A program made the translations under genes and the position numbers. This document shows positions 51,901 through 60,900 of a stretch of DNA of 64,000 nucleotides, piece after piece; position 1 is the first letter of the stretch; the number at the start of each line of letters is the position of its first letter. This DNA is from Symbiodinium natans (lineage: Eukaryota > Sar > Dinophyceae > Suessiales > Symbiodiniaceae). The notes under the pieces were generated by a model that was not told the origin of the DNA, made no database searches, and saw only the letters and a list, made by a program, of their open reading frames with translations. The stretch spans positions 2,154,525 to 2,218,524 of the forward strand of contig CAJNDS010000001.1 in assembly GCA_905221605.1 (NCBI GenBank), written 5' to 3'.

Positions 51901-54900
51901 CCAGAACGAAGCGGTTGATGGTGTCGGCGTCGATTTGTGCAAAGTACGCCTCGTCTCCCGAAACCCCCAAACCCTAAACCCCTGATGGGTTTAGGGGAAA
52001 CCCTAAACCCTAAACCCTAAACCCGAAACCCTAAACCCTAAACCCTAAACCCAAGGGGCTTTTGGGAGCGGGAGGGGCCGGAGAGCTGAGGGTTTCCCAG
52101 TTTGGGGGCTTAGAGTTCGAGTTTAGAACTTGGGATCGCGCGGGTTGTCGCGCATCGGCTTTGGATTTGGGGTTCTGTGTTCGGGTTTAAGGTTTAGGGT
52201 TTAGGGTTTGGGGTCTTAGGGTTTAGGGGTTTAGGGGTTCAGGGTTTAGGGGTTTAGGGGTTTAGGGGTTTAGGGGTTTAGGGGTTTAGGGGTTTAGGGG
52301 TTTAGGGGTTTAGGGGTTTAGGGGTTTAGGGGTGTAGGGGTTTAGGGGTTTAGGGGTTTAGGGGTTTAGGGGTTTAGGGGTTTAGGGGTTTAGGGGTTTA
52401 GGGGTTTAGGGGTTTAGGGGTTTAGGGGTTTAGGGGTTTAGGGTTTTAGGGGTTTAGGGGTTTAGGGTTTGGGGAAGCTCTAGTGCTGCGAGGTGGCCAT
52501 CACCATCAGCGCACCCAGTATCTTGCCTGGAGCGAAGGCTACCCTGAACCAATGCCACCACAAGACATTCAAAAAGCCTAAGCCTTATGATGTAGGGGCC
52601 TTAACAACTAGAATGGGGGTTATGATCGTATAAGTACAAAGGAACCCTAAGGGAATACTCCGAGTAATTATTCCGACCCCTATAGTATACACACTGCTGA
52701 GGATTAGAAGGATTCATGGCGCAGCGGTTCCCAACGTTGCTCCGAGCTCTTTCAGTGTGACTTTTTGCTTTTGTCTGTGGGGGGTTTAGGGTTTAGGGTT
52801 TAGGGCTTGGGGCTTAGGGTTTAGGGTTTAGGGTTTAGGGTTTTTGGGAGTTCAGTGGCTCAGAGCTGTTAAGGGCCTTTGTGCGGTTGCGCGGTCGGGT
52901 TTGAGCACTGCCCCGCGGGTTTGTGGTGCAGTGTTGAGGGTTTTAGAGCTCAGGGTTTGGGCTTACGGTCTTTTTTGTGGCACATATTGGGTGAATTGTA
53001 GTGTTGAGGGTTTAGAGCTCAAGGTTTGGGTTTGTGTTCTTTTTTGTGGCACATACTGGGTCGAATTGCCCGGCCGCTTCGCGCGTTTCGAGACCCCAGC
53101 CATCGACAACTCCTCAACCCTACCCCGTGAAGCCCCGACACCTCAGAGCCCTAAACCCTAAACCCTAAACTATGTGTTCAAAAAAAAGTCCCCGTTTCGG
53201 TACCCTTTTCATACTGGTTTCTAATACAGACTCCCAAGAAATGGCCCACCCAAAGGAAACTCGCCCAGCGCCGGAGCCTACAAGGTAGTAGATGGACCAG
53301 ATGTAGTGGAGCACCTGTCTCTTCGGGTAGTTTCATGGTCCCTTAGTAAGGGGCTTGAAAAGGGGACCCCTTTTTTACCCCTCTTTTTCCGAAAAAAACC
53401 AAAGAACCCTGTCAGGGGGGGAAGGGACCATGTTAATGGGGGCCCTTAGACTGTCAGGCACCCGTAACTACACCCTCAACCCAAACCCTGAACACTAAAT
53501 AAACCCTGAACCCTGAACCCGTAAACCCTTTCGGATGCGGGATCTAGAGTACAGGGACTTGGCCGAGGGCGTTTTAGGGCTCTGCTTGGGTTTGCGGCTT
53601 CCGAGAACTGCTCTTGTTTGCCTTTGAGGGTTTGGGTTTTTTAGGGGTTAAGGGTTTAGGGTTTAGGGTTTTCGGGTTTCCAGGGTTTACTTGGATCTTT
53701 TGACTTAGTAAGTAGGGTTAGGAATGTGGGTTATGGGGATCACAAGAGGGTTTCGAGGGGGATACGATGTAGACTTACTAAGTCAGAAGAGCTTCCAAGT
53801 TCAACGATTTGGGGCTTACGGCTGGAGTAAGGAAGCGCTCGATGTCCAGAGGCTTCAGGATCTGAACTTCATGAGTCAACAGAGGAAGGATGATCCTGAA
53901 ATCGAAACCTGGACCCTGGACCCTGAACCCTGAACCCCTACTTACAAGCTCTCTTGACATAGTAAGTCTACTTAGTCTCCCCTGGAAACCCGATTGCAAT
54001 CCCCATTTCCCGGCTTGCTAACCCTACGTACTAAGTCACAAGAGATTCCAAGTATAGCCCCCCCCCACCCCCCCATACCCAAATCCCACAGCGGCACGGC
54101 TTAGGGATGGCAGCATCCTAACCCCAAGCCCTGAACCCTATAAACCCTAAACCCTTAACCCCCAAAACCCTATAAGCCCTAAAAAACCCATAAAACCCTA
54201 ACAAACCGTTAAACCCTGAAACCCTGTAAAACTCTTAAACCCTTAAACCCTCAAACCCTTGAATCCTTAAACCCTTAAGCCCCTTAAACCCTTAAACCCT
54301 CAAACCCTCAAAACCCCTAAACCCTTCAACCCTCAAACCCTTAAACCCTTTCAAATCCTTAAACCCCTTAAAATCCTTAAACCCTTAAGCCCTTCAACAT
54401 CCTTCATCCCTTAAACCCTTAAACCCTTATAAAATCCTTAAACCTAGTAGTAAGCCCTTTCAAAATCCTTGAACCCTTAAACCCTCTACCCTCAAGCCTT
54501 GAAGCTCAGAGCTCCTGAAACCCCTGACGCCAGCGCCGGGGGCCTTCGCCGGCACGGTGTGCGTGTGCGCGAAGCTGTACCTGACAGGAGCTTGGGGTTT
54601 GGGGGCTTGGGGTCTAGGGTTTAGGGGCCGTAGCAAAGCCCTGAGCATCGAACAGCCCTACACCCTCAGGAACTTGCAAACCCTAAGCCCTACACCCGAA
54701 ACCCTGAACCCTAAACCCAAGACCAAAACCCTAAACCCTAAACCCTAAACCCTAAACCCTTATCCAGCCAAGCGGCACGATATCCCGGTCCTTCTTCTGG
54801 GTCCGCGAGATCTTTGTCACCTCCGAGGATGCGGCTGCAGTGCTCTCTTAAGCGTTTCTTGAGCTAAGGGTTTAGGATTTAGGATTTAGGGTTTTTATAG

Positions 54901-57900
54901 GTCTTAGGGTTTAGGGTTTAGGGTTTAGGGTTTAGGGTTTAGGGTTTAGGGTTTAGGGTTTAGGGTTTAGGGTTTAGCGCGGGGCGGAGGGGGGGGGGGG
55001 TTGGTAGGGTCTAGGGTTTTTGGGCTGGGGTATTAACACTTGGGATGTCTACACGTTGGGAAGGTTCCCTAACTAGGGTGTCCTTTCTGAGTACCTTTTA
55101 GTAGCATGGCCCTTAAAACCCTTCCTGAAACATGGTCCTCTTAAACCCCCTAGTTAATATACTGCGGGTACCTAGGAATGTACTCGAAGAAGAGTGATGG
55201 CCCATTTGCCAGGGTGCAATGTCCTGCATCTTCTGGACACACTTGCTCTGGTTGATGATCTCCTGCGGAAAAGCTGACAAGAAAAGGTCCAGCATACCTA
55301 GATCTCCACCCCCCAACATGCCTAGATCGGGAGCCTTATAAGAGACCTTGGGGGCCATTAAGAGGCTTAGGTTTCTAGGGACTTTATAAGGTACGTATGG
55401 GGGTTATATCGGGGAATAAGATTGAGGGTCCCTGCCAGACCCTAAACCCCGAAACCCTAAACCCTAAACCCTGCTAATCACCTACCCGGCACCCTATGCA
55501 ACACGTCTCCTGGTCCATGATCATGTTCTGCACGTTGCCGTCGATCCTAGGAGGTGAAGAACCCAAGCTTAAGGCTTGGGTTGTTTCCAGGGTTTAGGGT
55601 TTAGGGTTTAGGGTTTAGGGTTTAGGGTTTAGGGTTTAGGGTTTAGGGTTTAGGGCTTAGTGCTTAAGGGGGCACATCATGCCCTCTTTAGAAGGGCTTG
55701 GGGGTGTACCCCTAAACCCTAAACCCTAAACCCTAAACCCTAAACCCTAAACCCTAAACCCTAAACCCTAAACCCTAAACCCTGGTGGGATTTTGGGGGC
55801 GTGGGACTGGAGGTTGAAGGGTTCTTAGGGGGGATTGCCCGGAGCCCTGCATGGGAGTTCAGGGGAGGAGGTGTCCCAAACCCCAAGCTCGCAACCCGGG
55901 CGCTTAGGGTTTAGGGTTTGGGGGTTTAGGGTTGAAGGTTCAGGGTGAGGGTTTGGGGGTTTAGGGTTTAGGGTTAGTTTTTGGGGCGAGGGTTTAGGGT
56001 TTAGGGTCGAACCCTGAACCCTTGTCTGGGTTTTGGGCTTGTCCAGCACCATGAAGTAGCCATAAACTGCCAGAAGCACCATGCCACCAGTGAAGCCTCG
56101 GACGTACGCTTCGGGACTCTCGGGTGTAGGCCTCTAGGTTTCAGGCTGTACTGTTTCAGGGTTGAGGGTGTAGGGCTTCGGCTTTAAGGTTTTTTAGGGT
56201 TGAGGTCTCCAAGGGTGAGAAGGGCTACGGGCTGAAAGTCTTGGGACTTTTGTTGGTGCAGGGCTGCGGGTTTCGGGTTTGGGTTTTGCGATTGCTGTTG
56301 GTTTTGAATTTAGCGTCCAGGGATGAGCTCCCGTAGACAAAAACGAACCTCGATCGAGTTAAAGCCAATTCTGCACCTACCAACGCCCCATTTGGGGTTT
56401 AGGGTGCGGGGTTTGGACTTTTGAATCTACTCCTCCAAGCGATTTCTGAAAAGACGAAAGCACACAGGGCAGTTGCCCTGGATAATCTGACAATCGGCAT
56501 CGTGCCCCCAGGGCACCGGGGGTTCAGGGGTCCAGGGTGGAAGGGTTTAGGGATTGGGGTTTGGGGTTTCGGGTCTAGGGTTTAGGGTTTGGGGTTTGGG
56601 GCTTGGGGTTTAGGGTTTAGGGTTTAGGATTTAGGAACCCCACACCGGAATTTTCCCCTCGCAGGACAAGCCGAAGGGGCAAAAGTGCACTTGTTGAGAC
56701 ACGTGGTCCTGCGCAAATCGCATCTCAACGGTCCTTACCTACACAGGGAGCCCACTACCCCCTCAACAAAGGCCATACCCCAAACCACATGGGGGTTTCC
56801 GAAAGTAGGGGTACCCTTTTTGGGGGGCCCTCCAAGGGGATTCTATTCTATTTGGGGTACAAAGGCCCTGTTTTGTGAAATACCCAGACAAGGGGGCCTT
56901 GCCAAGAACGATAGGTGGAACCGCCCTCAGCCCAGAGATCTTTTTTAAGGAAAGGGTCGGAAGGTGCCCTAGGATGGCCCTTCAGACCCTCTGGAAAAAA
57001 AACTCAGGGTGTCGGGTTTAGGGTTTAGGATATAGGATTTAGGGTTTAGGGTTTAGGGTTTAGGGTTTAGGGTTTAGGGTTTAAGGTTTAGGGTTTAGGG
57101 CCTGAATATGGCCCTCTTAAACCCAATAAGGGAAAATATCCCAAGCCGTGAACCCAGGAGTCCTCCAGCATGTGGCAACAGGCATTCCGTATCAGGAACA
57201 GGGAGGCCATAGTCATCAGGCCTGGAACGTTGGGGGCTTTTAGGATTAGGGTTCAGGGTTTAGGGTTTCGGGCTTAAGGTTTAGGGGTTAAGGCTGGGGT
57301 TTCGGGGTCAAAGGGACACTACCCCTACCTTAGCCGCCCACAACAGAGACTCTTCGATAAGCCTTATTTGGGTTGTTGCCGTGGCGCCAGGTTAGGATGC
57401 CATGGTTTGGGCGTTCAGGGGGGTGGGGGTGGGGAGGTGAGGCGTGGGCGACCTTAAGAGCCCAAAACGCACCTTTTTGTGTAGGTTCTTCGTCTAAATC
57501 CCGCTATAGGTTTCTTGGGAAACCGACAAAAAAGTAGGTTTGGGCTCTTAAGGTAAACCTCAAAAGCCCACGAACCCTTAAACCAGTGGGATGCAGACAA
57601 AGGTCCCACAGACTTCCAGTCCCACCAGTCGTGCCGGGTGGTGTGGATGTGAAGAAACCTGCGTGAAGCTGTGCTGTGTGGCCTTCGGGGTTCGGGGCTT
57701 AGGGTTCAGGGTCTCGAGTTTAGGGTCTAAGGTTTAGAGCTTAGGGTTTAGGGTTTAGGGTTTAGGGTTTAGGGTTTAGGGTTTAGGGTTTAGGGTTTAG
57801 GGTTTAGGGTTTAGGGTTTAGGGTTTAGGGGGGGAGGGGGACTTTGGCTTGATTGATGTCGAGTATCGGGGTGTAGCGCATTTAGGCTTTTGGGCGGTAT

Positions 57901-60900
57901 CCTGCCCAGGGCAGCCCTGAACACTCAAGGCTCGGCCCTGAACAGCTCCGAGCGTGCTCCTCCTGTCAGCACAGGGGGGCGAAAAGGAGCTTACGCCCGG
58001 TATGCAAGAGTGCGCGTGTCTCTCTTTGCAGCGAGCTCGTGTAAGATCTATGTGTGTGTCTGTGTTGATCGAACTATGTCTCCAAAAGCCATTTGGCACG
58101 AGCATTTGTGCGAGCATTGAGAACACACAAACACACACACACACACACACACACAGACATACATACATACATACATACATACATACATACATACATACAT
58201 ACATACATACATACATACATACATACATACATACATACATACATACATACATACATACATACATACATACATACATACATACATACATACATACACACAC
58301 AAACACACAAATCTATGTACGTACACAACGTACATGATATGAGCATCATCGGGCCCCACACCCTACACACTTTCCGGCTAGGGCTTGAGCGTGTCGGGGT
58401 GCTTCAGGGCGTTTGGAGTTGAAAGGAACTAAACTGTACATTACAGTAAGCCCTGTAACGTAAACCCTCTAATCCTAAACCCTAAACCCTGAAACCCTAA
58501 AACCCTCACACACATAAAGCCTTAACAAAAAAACAACACCCCAAGACCCACAAAACCCCGACACCCCACAACCCCTAAAAAAATGAAGCCCTAAACCCTG
58601 CTTCGTCTATCGGAGTTTCAGGGCTTGTGGCTTCCGCAGTAGGGCTAAAGGCTTGCAAAATTTGGTGTGAGCTTTTTGCGGGGGGGGGGGGGAGGTTCAG
58701 GGGGTTTTTGGGGGGTGCAGGGTTGAAGGTTTGGGGGTGTTTGGGGTCGTTGGTGTTTCTGGGGTTTGGGGGGTTTTGGGGGGATTTGGGGTTTTCGGGA
58801 AGCTTAGGAGGTAGTAGCCCCGAATCAACGCAAAGAGCAGCGGGTGTAGATGCAAACCCTGCGGGCCTGTCTTCATCGGTCCGTCTCTCCCAGAAGAATA
58901 CAGTCCTGTCAGCACTGAGTAGATACTTGACCCGGTTTGGATTTCACAGTCAGGATGGCAGGTTCTAGCGGAAGGACCTGCAGGTCTAGTGAGCTGCTTC
59001 TGCCTCTGACCTGAGTTCCGTCTGCTATGCTATAGCCCCTCTGATTTCATGTGCACTTGACACAGGTATATTGCATATTTGTGGGGTGTTTAGGGAGGAG
59101 GGAGTTCGCCCCTACGTATATACTATACCCTAAACCCTAAACCCTAAACCCCTGAAGCAGACTTGCACCCCCCCTTCGCGGTCTTCCGAAGGTGCTGCAC
59201 GAACCAGTTGATGGAGGCGCACACCACCGGGATGGCGGCCAGGCGTGACAAAGCCTGCGGATTAGGGTTTTGGGGTTAGGGTCTACGGCTTAGAGGCTGG
59301 GATGTTCCCCCTTATAGTCACAGCCTTCATAGGGATAATAGCGCCCCCCTATTCTAATCCCTATTCAGGACGGTGAGTATATCAAATCCCTAAACGCGTT
59401 CAGGGGTTTGTGGAAGGCCTCTAACAACTGCAGAGCCCGAAGCCTAAGCCCTAAACCCTAAACCCTAAACCACAACCCTCAAAACCCTGAACAACCTCAC
59501 CACGATAAGCCCAAGAGGGGCCAAGCCTACTTGGGGGGGGTTCGTGGTCCTTATAACCCCAACCATAACTGTACTTCTAAGCACCCTAAGTCCTCTAAGT
59601 AGGGTCTAAGTAGACTTAGAACTGGGATTGTAAGTACGCATGAACCTCGAAGTAGGCAGAAACACAGGGCGTGGCCTCCGTTCGGGAGTCAATGTCCGTC
59701 TTGAAGATGGTTTCCTTGCAGGCTTGGGGGCGAGGAGCCCAGGCTTAGGGGCGAGCGATTTGGGTGTATAGGGTCTAGGGCTTAGGGTTTACGACATCAG
59801 GCTCCGAAGCGAACATTCCTTTGAGGGTTAAGGGTTGAGAGTTTAAGGGTTCAGGGTTGCGGTTGAGCGTGCTCTGAAGAGCGGAGCCTCTGAAAAGTAC
59901 TTTGATTTTGGAGGAATTTGAATTATGCTCATAGTTCCCAAGATTTGGACATTCATGGGAGTTCGTTCAAGCCTTAAAGTTTGCAGTTGGGGCAAGGGGG
60001 GAGAGGGGAAGGGGGGGTGTCGCAACAAAGCAGAGCAATCCCTGCGTCTTGGGATTTCGGGTGCAAGGGTGTCGAATTTAGGGCTGGTGTTTCAGGTTTA
60101 CGGTTTAGGATTTAGGGTTTGGGGTTTTTTTAGGGAACCCTACCAGTTCAGGTTTTTCGGGTGTAGGGTTCATGGCTTTAGGTTTAGAGTTTTGGGATGC
60201 AGGGTTTTAAGGTCACACGCAAGCTGCGGCTTTCTAAGCTTGGGCTCCAGTTGAAGGCTTTTGGGGCGTCGTCGACACCCGTATAGTCTGGGTAGCTCGG
60301 TAACCAGAAACCATATTACAACAAGGGTGCTCTTTTTGGGGTTGGTTACTTGACAAGGGAACCTAGAACCAACAAAAGGGCAAGAAGGTACCATTGCAAG
60401 CAATAGGCAGTTAAGGAAGCTTGGCTCTCTTAGGGCTTCTTTAAAGGATGTAGGGCTCCCGAAGTACTTCTTTTAACCCTGAAGCCTCAACCCCATAAAC
60501 TATAAACCCCATAAAAACCCTCTAAACCCTTCAAAAACACTCTATGCCTTACAAAAACCCTCTAAACCCTTTGAACCCTGTAAACCCTGTAACCCCTACA
60601 AACCCTACAAACCCTACAAACCCTACAAACCCTACAAACCCTACAAACCCTACAAACCCTACAAACCCTACAAACCCTACAAACCCTACAAACCCTACAA
60701 ATCCTACAACCCTACAAAGCCTACAAACTACAAGCCCTATAAACCCTAAAACCCCTACACCCTTCAAACCCTTCTTAAGCCTTAAATCGGCTTTCTCAGA
60801 AGAGCTGTATCAGGCCCAGACCCCAAAAAACCAATAACCCTAAAATCCCTAAACCCTCTAATCCCTCTATTCACTTCCAGGGACCTCCCAAAAGTTCTTA

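Noticed and set aside
57818-58422. Cys/Val/Met-rich and His/Thr-rich ORFs of up to 162 codons
   Set aside because: Translations of the ACAT/ACAC microsatellite.
60540-60840. Thr-Asn-Pro and Gly-Phe-Val repeat ORFs
   Set aside because: Translations of the CCCTACAAA nonamer array.
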